From NCBI GenBank assembly GCA_001972305.1, contig BDDD01000126.1:724271-788270 (forward strand): a DNA stretch of 64,000 bases. Reading direction: 5' to 3'. Numbering within the stretch: position 1 is the first letter of the stretch; the number at the start of each line of letters is the position of its first letter. Of the stretch, positions 46,083 through 57,569 are shown one piece after another. This stretch comes from Cephalotus follicularis. Its lineage: Eukaryota; Streptophyta; Magnoliopsida; Oxalidales; Cephalotaceae. The notes beneath the pieces are model-generated. The model saw only the letters and a program-made list of their open reading frames with translations. It searched no databases and had not been told where the DNA came from. A program made the position numbers and the translations under genes.

Positions 46083-47155
46083 TGTTGATGCAGAAATCAT
46101 TCTCTCAACAGTATCCTACGTGGAGGACTTTTATTTGTTAAGAGAAACGCTTGTCACTGGTGCCTGTAAGGTAACGACAATGGTGAAGGTCCAGGAGGTT
46201 GTTCTCCAGGGGACACTCCGACGCTCAAGTTAGTCAAGTGCAGATGGAATAATATGCTCTCTTGAATGTAAAAATTCCTGACCTTTGTTCAGTATGTTGA
46301 ACTTGTATTTATAGTGGTGTTTGGTAACTGATTGAGCATGAAATTTGGAGTTGATGATTGTCCCCTAAGGAAATTCCGAGGATCTCGGGATTTCCCTTAT
46401 CTCCACCTGATTTTTCTCTTCTTTCCTTTGTTGTAGTTGATCATGATTCTATCTCCTTGTTTGGATTAGTATAGATCCCGTGAAATCTGTTGAAGTTATT
46501 CCCTTTATCCTATCTTCCATATCTGTTGGTAGTTATCCTTATCCTATCTTCCATATCTGTTGGTAGTTATCCTTATCTCTTTTACTTAGAGGAAAAAGAT
46601 CCCTGGAATTTAGGCTAACTCCCTGTCCCCATTCCGTGAATGAGGAGGAGACCTTCTATCCGAGGAGAGGAGCTGATGTGAGGCCAACGAGATAGTCGAC
46701 CCCTGGCTTCAAAGCCTCCTCGGCCCATAGACCTGTATTTGAATTGGATGGCCTTCGGTTGTTTTGTCTGAGGAAAGAGGTCTTGGAAGTGACACCATTG
46801 GGCGTGTCCTCGGCACTTATGCCGAGGAGAGGTCCTCCATGAGTTGTAGCTTTCTTGACTCCTTGATTATAGTCATTTGGAATAGAAGACTTGTTATGTG
46901 GCCGAGGGTGTCCTCGGCTGAGTTGCTCCAAATGGTGTCCTCGGACCCGGATCCGAGGAAGCTGATTCTTGTACTGGAATCACTGGGTGTGTCCTCGGCA
47001 CTTGTGCCGAGGAAGAGACCTCTATTTTCCACTGTCAGGTTGGCGTACGTGCTTCCTCTGCCTTTAATTCATTAATTCTTATCTCTTTGTATACTTGGCT
47101 ATGTGATCAGGTGGACACGTGTTGTTTCAAATTTGACTTAATTTTTCCCACATCA
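46083..47155 (-). repeat. 3' LTR of the minus-strand Tat-like element (1073 bp)
   Basis: Its terminal ~123 bp (47033-47155) is repeated almost exactly at 50092-50218, the visible part of the 5' LTR. It contains several hairpins with CCTCGG/CCGAGG arms (46808-47015) and a 34-bp tandem duplication (about 46505-46572) with the phrase CTTCCATATCTGTTGGTAGT. Confidence 0.88.
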
Positions 47156-47765
47156 TATGCCCCCCTGGTCCTTGTTCTCTGACCTTGGTCAGAGGAGAAG
47201 GAGCAGAGTTGAGAGCCATGGCCCAGGCAATCCACCTTTGCAATGCTTACTATCAAACCTCTTCTTATATTCAAGCCGAGGACCAAGGCTTGTATTATTA
47301 TTTCTTGAAGGGGCTGAACGTGGCTTAGTGGAGGAGCAAATCTGCTCCCTTATCTTCTCATGTCACATCAGTTGGTCTTCGTGTCTTGAACCCTCATCAT
47401 TACTCTTGAGTAATGTATTATACTCACTTAACACATGGCATGAGCAGAGCGTTTCCCGCCTCTGTCGCTTCGTTTCTTGCGCTTGGAGCGTCTATTGATT
47501 TCCTATCCATTGGATCTTTATTTGATGGAAGGCCAGGATTAGATCTAGGGTCTATAAAAGAAACCCTAAATCATTAAGCCACTCTTTTACGCTTTCTTGC
47601 TCTCTTGCCTTCTTGCTGATACCAGAGATTTTCCAAGACCCACAGTTCTTCAAACCTCGTTTCTTCGCCTTTTAATCATCTTCTTCTAAAGTAAGTTGCT
47701 GATCTTTTTACTTCTCTTGAACTGATTCTTGTCTCTCCTTTTCTTTATCTTCTAATTCAATTCCA

Positions 47766-49256
47766 ATGGTTAGAACTAACCAAACTGCTAGGGTTTCCCA
47801 TCCTTTGGAGGTTGAGCCCCTAGCTACGATATATCCCCCCACTGGGGGTCCCCTTCAATCGGAGGGTAGCGCTGGGGCTGCCATGGATGAATCATCCCCA
47901 CCTGTAACCGATACTGACTCCTCTGAAATTGATGGCTTTGGGGTCAGTACTCTTACTATGGATGATGTGGTGCGTGGGATCCCCGGCCCCATCCGTGTCC
48001 CAAGAGATGGGAGAAAATTGTATTAAACTTTCATCTCCTCCGTCTTCTTTTTGTCTTCGTATTTCCTCTAACTTGTTTAATTTTGTTTTACTAACGTTTT
48101 TGACCTCTGCCTTTGCAGCAATGTCTTCTCGGAGAAGTTTCGACGCTTTGTTCTCTGCGTGCAGGGGCTCTAAGCCCACCTCTGGCGCAGCTTCAGATAA
48201 GCAGAAAGAGGCCGAGGAGGCCAGACTGAAGGCTATAGCCGAGGAGGCCAGACGAAAAGTGGCCGAGGAGGCTGCCAAGAAGAAGGCTGCTGAGGGGGCC
48301 AGGCAAAGGGCCAAGGATGCTGCTGCTGGGGCTAAGCAGTTAAAGAAGGCCGGGGTCAAAGGCAAAGGGACCAAACGTCCCGGGGATGACCATTCCTCGG
48401 ACAAGCTTCCACCTAAAAGGGGGAGATTTATTACTGAGACCGAGTTGGAGTCCATCCTCGGGCGAACTGCTGACGTCCCCATCATCCTGCCTCCCCCCAG
48501 AGACGTGGACAGGATGTTGGATGAGCTAGAAGGAGTTGGGAAGAGCTCCTCTAGCTTGAATACTCCAGGGGTTCCCTTTGCCCTCAGCTCACTTTGCCTC
48601 TTCCCAGATGAGCTGAAACAGAGGGAAAAATGGTCAAGCAAGGACCTAGTGCACAAGTGCTTGCAAAGCCAATTTGAGGTAAATGGAGGTCCTCTGCTTG
48701 TACTGTTTGTTCTTGTATATTTCCTTGTGCTAACTTCATCTTCTTATGCAGGCTTTGAACAATAATCATCTCCTGATTGAGAACTACTCAATCATTTTGG
48801 AGAGGAATGACAATCTGAGGCTCGAGGTGATGGAGGAGAAGGAAGTTTCTCGGGCCGCCAAGGCTCAACTAGAAGAGGTTCTCAAGGCCCAAGAGGCCAC
48901 TGTTGCTGAGAAGGACAAAGCCGTGGCCGAGGAAGAGGAAGCTCTCAAAGAGCAAGCCAAGGCCCAGTACTTGTTCAAGACTCTCCAAAAGCAGCATGAG
49001 GAGACCTTGAGGAAATATGAGGAGGCCGAGAAGAGCCGAGAGGAGGAGAAAGCCAAGGCTGTGAAGGATGCCCTCGATGAGTTTAGATCTTCGGACGAGT
49101 TCGTCACTTTGATGGAAGCCTCTGTAGAGGACTTCAAGGCTTCTAATGCCTTTGAAGCTGAAATTGTGAAGGAAACCGCCGAGAACTACCGTCGGGGGTT
49201 CTACACTTGCAAAAACTGGGTCCAGGCTTTACACCCCGAGGTTCCCTTGGACGACA
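47766..49256 (+). CDS. Additional ORF of the Tat-like element, coiled-coil protein, truncated 3' end
   Basis: Plus-strand, antisense to the element. Exons fit 47766 to about 48014, about 48121-48679 and 48752 to about 49256, with good signals at the second junction (GAG|GTAAATGG at 48680 and TATGCAG|GC at 48751). The product starts MVRTNQTARVSHPLEVEP, has an Ala/Lys/Glu-rich helix (KVAEEAAKKKAAEGARQRAK), a basic patch (KKAGVKGKGTKRPGDD) and a long coiled coil (KAQLEEVLKAQEATVAEKDK). It ends in YRRGFYTCKNWVQALHPEVP, a phrase typical of retrotransposon-associated plant ORFs. Function unknown; it is element-encoded, not a host gene. The frame breaks at the junction with gag near 49257. Confidence 0.7.
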
Positions 49257-50016
49257 TCGCTTTTTGCTTCCTGGCCAACATCTCTTCCTCTGCATTAACA
49301 TATCTTTCCGCCCTCTTTAACAACTCTGCCATGTCCTTTGCTGGCCTCTTCAGCAAGGAGAAAACAAATTTGGAATTGCTCCTCAGCCCATTATTCAAGG
49401 CTGCCAAGGCAAAAGACGGCTCCAGGTCCTTCACTGTAAGAGATTCTTGGTTAAACCTGGTAAGATAGTCTCTTAACGTCTCATCCTTACCCTGCACTAC
49501 GTTGATGAGATGGGTAGAGTTCCTCCTCTGCGTGGTGCTGTTGAGGAACTTTGTCACAAACAGCTCCGTGAGCTGATCGAAGCTCTTGACTGAATTCTTG
49601 GCTAAGGTGAAATACCATGACTGGGCAGCTCCGGTTAAGGTCACTGGGAATCCTCGGCAAAGCATGGCGTCTGAGGCTTGATGCATCCACATTGCCTGGA
49701 TATAGGTGCGCACATGTTGGATGGGATCCGTGGACCCATCGTATTTATCAAGAATGGGGTTTCTAAACCCACTAGGGACTGGCTCAGCTGTGATCTCAGC
49801 TGTGAAGGGGTGTGCATTGATATTTTGTACCTCGGATAGGTGCCCCCTTTGTTGTTCCACTCCTCAGAACCTCCTCTCCATGTCTGCCAGCCTCCTGTTC
49901 ACTGCCCGTTCCACCTCTTCTATGCTTCTAAGTCTGCTAGAAACATGAGACCCTCCAGCCGCTGAGGCTGGGGGATTGGCCCTACTTCCTCGGGCTGTGT
50001 CAGCTCTGCGTGGAGC
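49257..50016 (-). pseudogene. gag of the minus-strand Tat-like element, truncated and with a nonsense codon
   Basis: Retrotransposon gag domain: LDKYDGSTDPIQHVRTYIQA, LTGAAQSWYFTL, FVTKFLNSTTQRRNSTHLIN, DETLRDYLTRFNQESLTVKD. Compared with the copy at 62450, an in-frame TGA replaces a sense codon just after ERRF, near 49861. The reading enters the N gap upstream. Downstream it stops at the abrupt junction with the antisense ORF after EEMLARKQKA. Confidence 0.88.
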
Positions 50017-50091
50017 NNNNNNNNNNNNNNNNNNNNNNNNNNNNNNNNNNNNNNNNNNNNNNNNNNNNNNNNNNNNNNNNNNNNNNNNNNN
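50017..50091. other. Assembly gap (75 N)
   Basis: The gap hides the start of gag, the leader and most of the 5' LTR. About 950 bp of LTR is missing, so the true length must exceed 75 bases. Confidence 0.98.
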
Positions 50092-50223
50092 CCACTGTCA
50101 GGTTGGCGTACGTGCTTCCTCTGCCTTTAATTCATTAATTCTTATCTCTTTGTACACTTGGCTATGTGATCAGGTGGACACGTGTTGTTTCAAATTTGAC
50201 TTAATTTTTCCCACATCATATAC

Positions 50224-51059
50224 AATAAATAATCATTCGATAAACATCAGATATGTTGATAATATACCAAAACAGTACATATCATAAAAGTAAACAAAGG
50301 TAAATTCTATAGTAACAAACGTCATAAAGGTAAACACCATAATGGTCATAAGAATTAAAATAAATAGACAAATCAACAATGATGAATAACAGTATCTCTG
50401 AGTCAGTCTTGAGAAATCTCCTAAAAAATTTACTACTCGTTCAACCTGTTGCCGTCAAACAAAGCGTCTTCTCTGTTGATCTTGACATTCTTTGGTCTAC
50501 TTGACCACGATTATGAAATCTACTGTCGTAACTGCGTATGTTTCTGTTTTTGTTCGTTGATTGAGAGGTTGGATAGTAGTCGGTGAACAAGAAAAACTCT
50601 TCACTGAATTTAAAACCTCTATTTAATAGTACCAAAAGCCATAACAATAGATGGTTCACCCACCAAAAATCCGTTTTAAATAGAAAAAACTTCAGATATG
50701 AGTAACAAACCTATAGATCTAACATCCCAAAAACGAACAAGCGTAACCCATCAAATTATTAGAAAATACACACTAAAATAAATAAACAACATCCGTAACT
50801 ATTAAAAAAACTCAAAAAAAAAAAAAAAACAATGCGCACACAACACTGGTGTAGAACCAGCGTTATGTGCGGCTCTGCTTGAGAAAAAGAAAAAGGGATC
50901 TCCTAAGTTTAGGATAGAGGGGAGCCTTTACACATTAATTAACATAAACTAAAAAGTTTTATGAATATTGGCATATTCTTGCAGTATGTATCATTGTAAA
51001 GTTTGGTGCTATACATTATTGATTAAAAAATTGGTATTGTTATTGATTAATGTACTTAA
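50224..51059. other. AT-rich DNA between two retrotransposons
   Basis: Host-type sequence with poly(A) near 50806-50829. The open frame at 50441-50659 is not recognisable. No supported feature. Confidence 0.45.
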
Positions 51060-51064
51060 GAAAC

Positions 51065-52622
51065 TGATATGGGAAAAATTCGTTTTGAACCCATGGACAC
51101 GTGGCCAGGGGGGAGGACGCCAGCCGTCCCCCAAGGGAATGACAGCCTGACCCAAGGGTCTTATCACCAATTAAGGGAAAGGTCTTCCCCAAGCAATCTG
51201 ACATGCCACAGAGGGTAGGAAGCCGCACGCCCGCGCAACCTCTCTGATAAGATAGTCTCCTAGCACATCAGTGGAAGAAAAGAGACAAACATACCTCCAA
51301 AGCCCTCCCATTCATTAATGGGCAGGCGGCTACGTACACAAAACAAAGCCTCCCCCAGGGGAGCACTCAGCAAAAGCACTCAACAAAGACCCCCTAGGGG
51401 CAGTCCTAGGAAGATATAAGACTCCCCAGGGAGCACCCTCTGGTCGGCAACCCCACAGGAACTTGTTCGACCAGACCTGAAGTCGTGTCTTGAAAGGTGA
51501 ATCCATGGGAACTCGTAACGATCAAGTTCGCCGTACTGAGCACTTGAATTCAAGTGTCCCTACGTGGGCTGCAAGCTCAGACGACCTGGCTCACCACTTG
51601 CTGAGCCAGACGACAGCCCGCGCGGCAAACCCATAGGAACTTGCCCGGTCAGACCAGAAGCCTAGTCCACGGACGCAATGGAGCTTGCACAGCCAAAGTC
51701 CTTCTGGCCTAAAGCACCTTCTGATAAGGTGTCCCAAGGGGACTCCCAAGCCTGGGCAATCAAAGTTTAAGGACAATTAAGCAATTAACACTTTGTTGAC
51801 CTAAGGGGACTACAACACCCAGGAGGGGCCCTCGGCCCGGCCTCTTTCCTTCACCTGGCCTGCCCAGGCACGCCCGACGCGTCAGCCCAGACCCGGTCCT
51901 TCAACTATGCTCCCCCTCCTCTGGCACGCCAAGAGAAGCAGGACCAGGGGGGTATATGATATGGGAAAAATTCGTTTTGAACCCATGGACACGTGGCCAG
52001 GGGGGAGGACGCCAGCCGTCCCCCAAGGGAATGACAGCCTGAACCAAGGGTCTTATCACCAATTAAGGGAAAGGTCTTCCCCAAGCAATCTGACATGCCA
52101 CAGAGGGTAGGAAGCCGCACGCCCGCGCAGCCACTCTGATAAGATGGTCTCCTATCACATCAGTGTAAGAAAAGAGACAAACATACCTCCAAAGCCCTCC
52201 CATTCATTAATGGGCAGGCGGCTACGTACACAAAAGGGGGAGAAGCCCAAGAGAAGGGTCAAGGTCACTGACATCCTCCCCCTAGGGGCAGCCACTCCGG
52301 ATGGGACACTCATCAATCACAAAGGACCCTATAAATACGGGAATAAAACACTGAACAAAGGTCAGCCATTTTTCTCTTCTTCTAGGACACGAAGAACCCA
52401 TTACTCTCTGTACTAAAGCTAACTTGAGCTTCGGAGTGCCCCCGGGAGAATAACCTCCTGGACCCTTCTCCACTCTTTTGCTTGTGCAGGGACCATCAAC
52501 CGCCGTTACACAACCCCCTTTCTCGGACAGATTCCAGCGTTTCCTCTAAACAAATCAAGCCCTTACACGCGGGGTACTGTTGACGGAAGGATTTCTGCAA
52601 CGGAAGGATTTCTGCATCAACA
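51065..52622 (+). mobile_element. Internally deleted Tat-like element, 1558 bp
   Basis: Perfect 5-bp duplication GAAAC (51060-51064 and 52623-52627). The 5' LTR (51065 to about 51343) stops mid-way at TACGTACACAAAA and joins directly to 3' UTR sequence of the Tat family (CCTCCCCCAGGGGAGCAC motifs, 51350-51440). A polypurine tract CCAGGGGGGTATA (51944-51956) and the full 3' LTR 51957-52622 follow. Gag and pol are wholly absent. The 3' LTR end holds a doubled ACGGAAGGATTTCTGCA. Confidence 0.88.
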
Positions 52623-52627
52623 GAAAC

Positions 52628-53140
52628 CAACCCGAGTCACTATTTTAAACAATAAATAAGGAAAGAGTTGACGTGAATGACATATTCTTGAAAATTAGTA
52701 AACTAACGACATATTTTCTTGCACTATTTCGTTTGTATATTAACTAGTTTTTGTGTGAAAATTTATTGTGTATCATTAGTCAGCTCAATAAAATAATAGT
52801 GACGATACACCATTTTTCACAAAACTCATTTAAGAACAAATTACATTTAAACAAATATGTGTATAAAAATAACTTATAATGCTTTTGTTATGGGTAAACG
52901 TGAGAATCAGTAATTTATATTATAATGTGAACCAAATAGATGATAATGATGATATACTAGATTTTACATGTTTAAATTACAATTTTGGTACGAAAGAGAT
53001 TTTACATGATCTGATCTAACTTATTGTCCACGTCAAGTTAGATTTTATTTGTGACAATACTGATTCTATCATATCATATAGATAAAAGGATCGGATGAAA
53101 ATGGATTTTCAAAAGTGTATGAAATGGTTTGAGACGGGGG
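52628..53140. other. AT-rich host DNA before the (AAT)n tract
   Basis: No coding sequence or repeat recognised. Confidence 0.5.
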
Positions 53141-53142
53141 TA

Positions 53143-53215
<73 letters not shown>
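53141..53215. repeat. (AAT)n microsatellite, left part
   Basis: Uninterrupted TAA/AAT units running directly into the 5' LTR of a retrotransposon. The tract continues on the far side of the element at 59271-59309. Confidence 0.95.
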
Positions 53216-53220
<5 letters not shown>

Positions 53221-53821
53221 TGAAAAATTTTCTATTTAAAGTATAGTGTCACGTAACCTCAAGAGAAGATGTCAGATGTTTTTTTCAGGCTTGGACACGT
53301 GGTCCAACGTCATAATTTGAATGGCATTAATGTGCCGTGATCCTCGGGCGCTGCCAGCCCACAACCAGAGATGTGCGTATGCACGACACCACGTCTTGCA
53401 AGGAAGACGCACCAAATTCGACGGAGATCAGGGGGAATGCCCAAGGAGCCCGGGCATTTTCCTTAGGGGTAACCATCAACTCCTATTTCTATGCTCAACA
53501 GTTACATTGGAGGTCTATAAATACAAAATCAAACGACTTCAACTAGGTCAGCCACTTTATCACTCAAAAGAACCTAGTATTCTCTGTGCAATTACTAACT
53601 TGAGCGTCGGAGTGTCCCCGGGAGAACAACCTCCTGGACTTTCAACCTTTGTGCTCTTATTATGCAAGGATCGTCAACCACGAAACGACCTTTCTCGGAC
53701 AGATTCCAGGGTTTCCCTAAACAAATCAAGCCCTTACACGTGGGGTACTGTTGAGGGAAGGATTTTTGCATCAACAGTTGGCGCCGTCTGTGGGAAATGC
53801 AACAAAAAGCCATACAGAATC

Positions 53822-55640
53822 ATGCCTCCGAGAAAGATCATCAACAACCACTCCACAGCTGGTGGAAGCCAACTTGCCGCTGGAAACGACCCAACCCAAA
53901 CCAGCCAAGTTGTCGCCACCGCCGAGCAGGCTCCCATTACGGTGGACCAGTTCAATCAGCTGATCCAAGGGGTGGAGCGCCTCACCGATTTGTTGGTCAC
54001 TAGTTTGGCCAACCAACAACATGCCGGACCTGCTCCGCCAGTTGTCCGAGGAGGTTCTGGTTTTAGCAGGCCAGTGGTGGAGATGGGGCACCCCCTAAGT
54101 GTCAGGCGAAACCCGTCGAGTGGGGAGAGACTCCCCTCGAGGCGGTCATGGGACAATATTCCCCTGGGGAGGAGACCTGAGATCAATGCATCTCAGCAGA
54201 CAGAGTCCACAACTGCCTGGGATCATCCTAACGATCCCAGAAGAGTGCGTCATGAGCACTAGGCCATGGATGTGGATCCCCAAGGGGAAGCCAAGGGTGC
54301 AGGTGAGGCGCGAGCGCACTCTAACGCTTCGCGCAGAGCTGGAACGGAGCGGGGGAGCAGGATTGACCGCCCGACCACATTGGCTAGGGAATCGCATGTT
54401 TCTAGCAGGGATAGGAACATCGAGGATGTGGAGCAAGCAATGAACATGAGGCTTGCCGAGGTGGAGAGAAGGCTCCAAGGAGCCGAGAAGCCAAGGGGAT
54501 ATCTGTCAGAGGTGCGCAACCTTAGCGCCCACCCCTTCACATCCAAGATCATGACGGAGCGTCTCCCCAGCGGATTCCAGCTCCCTAGCCTTGACAAATA
54601 TGATGGGTCCACGGATCCCATCCAACATGTGCGCACCTACATTCAAACCATGTTGGTGCACCAGGCCTCAGATGCCACACTTTACCTAGGGTTCCGGGCA
54701 ATATTGACTGGAGCTGCCCAGTCGTGGGTCTCTACCCTGGCCCAAAGGTCAGTGAAGGATTTTGACCAGCTTACGGAGCTGTTTGTCACTAAATTCCTCA
54801 ACAGCACCACGCAGAGGAGAAACTCCACCCACCTGATCAATGTGATGCAGGGGAGAGATGAGTCACTGAGGGATTACCTCACCAGGTTCAACAGGGAGTC
54901 TCTCACAGTGAAGGACCTTGAGCTGTCTTTTGCCCTGGCAGCGTTGAACAGTGGGCTGATGAACAACTCATCCTTCACCTTTTCTCTTTTAAAGAAACCC
55001 GCGGTGGACATGGAAGATCTGTTGAGGAGAGCAGAAAGGTATGTCAATGCCGAGGAAGAGATGGCAGTCAGGAAACAAAAAGCACCCTGGTCAGGCCATC
55101 AGGAGGAGAAGGGGGAGCATTCATGAAACGCTCCCGAGAAGAATGAGAAGAGGAAAGAGAGGTCCGACCTGACAAAGGACGACCTCAGACACAAGCTCTC
55201 TAGGAAGGGTGACTCGCCCAGGAGAGGGGCTCCTGTCCCATCCTACAATAACTTTGCCCCCCTCGTGGACACTCGCACTAGAATACTTGCAGTGGAGTAA
55301 GATAAGGTCCCCATCCAATGGCCCGAGAAGATGAGGTCCCCAGCAGAGAAGAGGGACACAGAAAAGTACTGCTGATATCATCGTGACCACGGGCACCATA
55401 CTAAGGAGTGTCGGCAATTGAAGAATCAGATTGAGGACCTGATTCGGAAGGGGCACCTACGTAAGTATGTAGATAGAGATGCTTCCCAGGGAAGAATGAA
55501 GCAAAGTCAAGAGGCTCCTCAGCAACAGGAGGAGCAGCAACAATAGCCCAGGGGTGTTATCCACACAATCTCTGGGGGGGTCGCATCCGGTGGCGACCAT
55601 AAGAATGCTAGAAAAGCCTATGAGAGGCAATCCCTTACTG
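53822..55640 (+). pseudogene. gag of the Tat-like element, several nonsense codons
   Basis: Starts MPPRKIINNHS just after the primer site. Reading is colinear with the copy ending at 64000. TAG at 54260 replaces CAG (HQAMDVDP in the sister copy), TGA at 55124 replaces CGA, and further stops fall near 55298 (CAA to TAA), 55373 and 55543. Domains: retrotransposon gag (DKYDGSTDPIQHVRTYIQTM, LTGAAQSWVSTLAQRS, FVTKFLNSTTQRRNST) and a His/Cys zinc-knuckle-like segment [20 protein letters not shown]. Most stops are C-to-T changes. Confidence 0.88.
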
Positions 55641-56134
55641 TGCAACAAGTTCATCACAGCAAAAGGCTGAGAATAGGTGGAGATGAGGAGGTGATATCCT
55701 TCTCAGAGGTGGACTATGAGGGAGTATGTCTCCCTCATGATGATCCAGTGGTGGTAGCCTTTCAAGTGACACTTTTCACTAGGAAGAGGATTCTCATTGA
55801 TAGCGGGAGCTCGGCCGACATCCTGTACAAACGTGCATTTGATCAGCTAAGGATACCGACCGACCAACTAAAACTCGTGAAGACCCCACTGGTTGGCTTT
55901 GCAGGGGAGATGGTCCATCCTCTGGGATTCATCAACCTATTCGTGGTTGCAGGCACGGCCCCACTCCAGTCTTAGGTGGAGATGACATTCCTGGTGGTAG
56001 ATACACCCAGCCCGTACAACGCCATAATTGGGCAACCAGGTCTAAACGTAATGGAGGCGATATTGTCCACGAGACACTTGTTAATGAAGTTCCCTATGAG
56101 GTTTGGAGTAGGGGAAGCCATAGGAGATCAGTAG
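55640..56134 (+). pseudogene. Retroviral-type aspartic protease of the Tat-like element
   Basis: Contains the active-site loop RILIDSGSSADILYKRAFDQ (residue D followed by SG). The flap-side motif [20 protein letters not shown] is reached only after a TAG near 55973. Another TAG follows near 56133. Processing of Gag would be the family role; this copy cannot be translated through. Confidence 0.8.
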
Positions 56135-56140
56135 GTAGCA

Positions 56141-56419
56141 ATGAAGTGTTATAAAACTGCCATCATGGATAAAGGGAAGGACAAAGTACTTCACATAGCA
56201 AATGTGGAGCTCAGGGGGGATATGGAGCCTGAACATCCGCAGCCTGTTGAAGACGTGATCCAAGTGACCCAAGCAAAAGGAAAACTAGCCCCTGCCTGGG
56301 AAGGACCATACAAGATCACAAGAGTCCTCTGCCCAAGAACATTCAAACTTGAAACTCTAGGGGGTCGGGAGATTGCTAGAGCTTGGAATGCAGAGCATTT
56401 AAGAAAAAACTATCAGTGA
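56141..56419 (+). pseudogene. Integrase C-terminal remnant fused to the protease-side remnant
   Basis: The frame ends GKLAPAWEGPYKITRVLCPR, then AWNAEHLRKNYQ and a stop. This is the typical end of Tat-lineage integrase. RT, RNase H and the integrase catalytic core are absent between this and the protease, so a deletion of more than 2 kb joined the two near 56160-56266. Confidence 0.8.
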
Positions 56420-56559
56420 TTTGGTATAGCAATAAAGTTGAATTTTTTCAAAATACTTGTTCAAGATCATAGTTCCAAGTTTGCAAGGGACCGGAGGACC
56501 AATGTTCATGTCCTAAAACCTCTGAACAACCGCCGATAAACTCGCTCAAAGCACTAAAA

Positions 56560-57400
56560 AGCCTCCCCGCCAGGAGAGCACCATAAAGCCTCCCCCAAGG
56601 GAGCACCATAAATCCTCCCCCAGGGGAGCACCAAAAAGACCCCACAGGGGGCATTACAAAAAGACCCCCCAGGAGGCATTTCAAAAAAGACTCCCCAGGA
56701 GACAAACCAAAAAAGTAATGCCAAGCAAGGGACAACCACCCAAGGTCCCCTAAATGCTCAACTTACACTAAGGAGATGGAATCTCATCCTGGCCAGGTAC
56801 CCAAGGGATCCACCAAAGCTCACCTGACAAAACATCCTCAGGGACCGAACTGGTCTAAGGTCGGGAGGACGGGCAAAACTAAGGAAAACTTCTTACTCTC
56901 CCTTAACGCCTGCGAGCATGCCCGGGGACCAACACCCGGAGACGCCACTAGACCTCAGCTTAGGGTCAACCAACCCGAGCTGTGAAGTCAACGTAATGTT
57001 TGACTAACCATGAACATAGCCACCCCCAGGGGAGCACCAAAAAGCCTCCTCCAGGGGAGCACCAAAAAGATCCCCAGGGGGCATTCTAAAAAGACCCCCC
57101 AGGGGGAATTACAAAAAGCCTCCCCCAGGGGAGCACCCAAAAGCCTCCTCCAGGGGAGCACTTAAAGACTCCTCCAGGGGAGCACTCAACAAAGCCTCCT
57201 CCAAGGGAGCACGCAGAGACTCCTCCGGGGGAGCATTCAACAAAGACTCATCCAGGGAGCACCCAACAAAGCCTCTTCCAGGGGAGCACTTAGAGACTCC
57301 ACCAGGGGAGCATTCAACAAAGCTTCCTTCAGGGGAGCACTTAAAGAACTCCTCCAGGGGAGTACCCAACAAAGCCTCTTCCAAGAGGACCAGAGGAACT
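56560..57400. repeat. Hairpin-forming repeat array in the element 3' UTR
   Basis: About twenty copies of a near-palindrome such as CCTCCCCCAGGGGAGCAC, alternating with CCCCCCAGGGGGCATT, separated by A-rich linkers (CAAAAAG). Periodicity is about 25-35 bp. Each unit can fold on its own in RNA or single-stranded DNA. Confidence 0.85.
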
Positions 57401-57569
57401 CCCAATAGGAGGAACAGACGAGACTCCCAAGAGAAGGGCAAGAGGAACTCCCAAGAGGAGGACCAGACGAGACTCCCAAGAGAAGGGCAAGAGGAACTCC
57501 CCCGAGGAGGACCAGAGGATACTCCCAAGAGGAGCACCAACAAACATCTTTCCAAACCACAGGGAAGGG

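Larger units (their letters stand above)
46083..50218 (-). mobile_element. Tat-like Ty3/gypsy element, minus strand, pol deleted, assembly gap inside
   Basis: Flanked by a perfect 5-bp duplication TATAC (46078-46082 and 50219-50223), so it is one insertion. In minus-strand order: partial 5' LTR (50218-50092), a run of N (50091-50017), gag (to about 49257), an ORF in antisense, polypurine tract CCAGGGGGGCATA (about 47168-47156), and the 3' LTR (47155-46083, TGATGTGGG...CATCAACA). An extra ORF in antisense between pol and 3' LTR is known from Tat-lineage elements. Here protease, RT, RNase H and integrase between gag and that ORF are gone. Confidence 0.88.

Noticed and set aside
46505..46572. 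34-bp tandem duplication in the Tat-like LTR
   Set aside because: Real, but an ordinary small slippage event without further consequence.
48121..49256. A host coiled-coil gene
   Set aside because: It lies inside the TATAC-flanked insertion, antisense between gag and the 3' LTR, as expected of an element-borne extra ORF.
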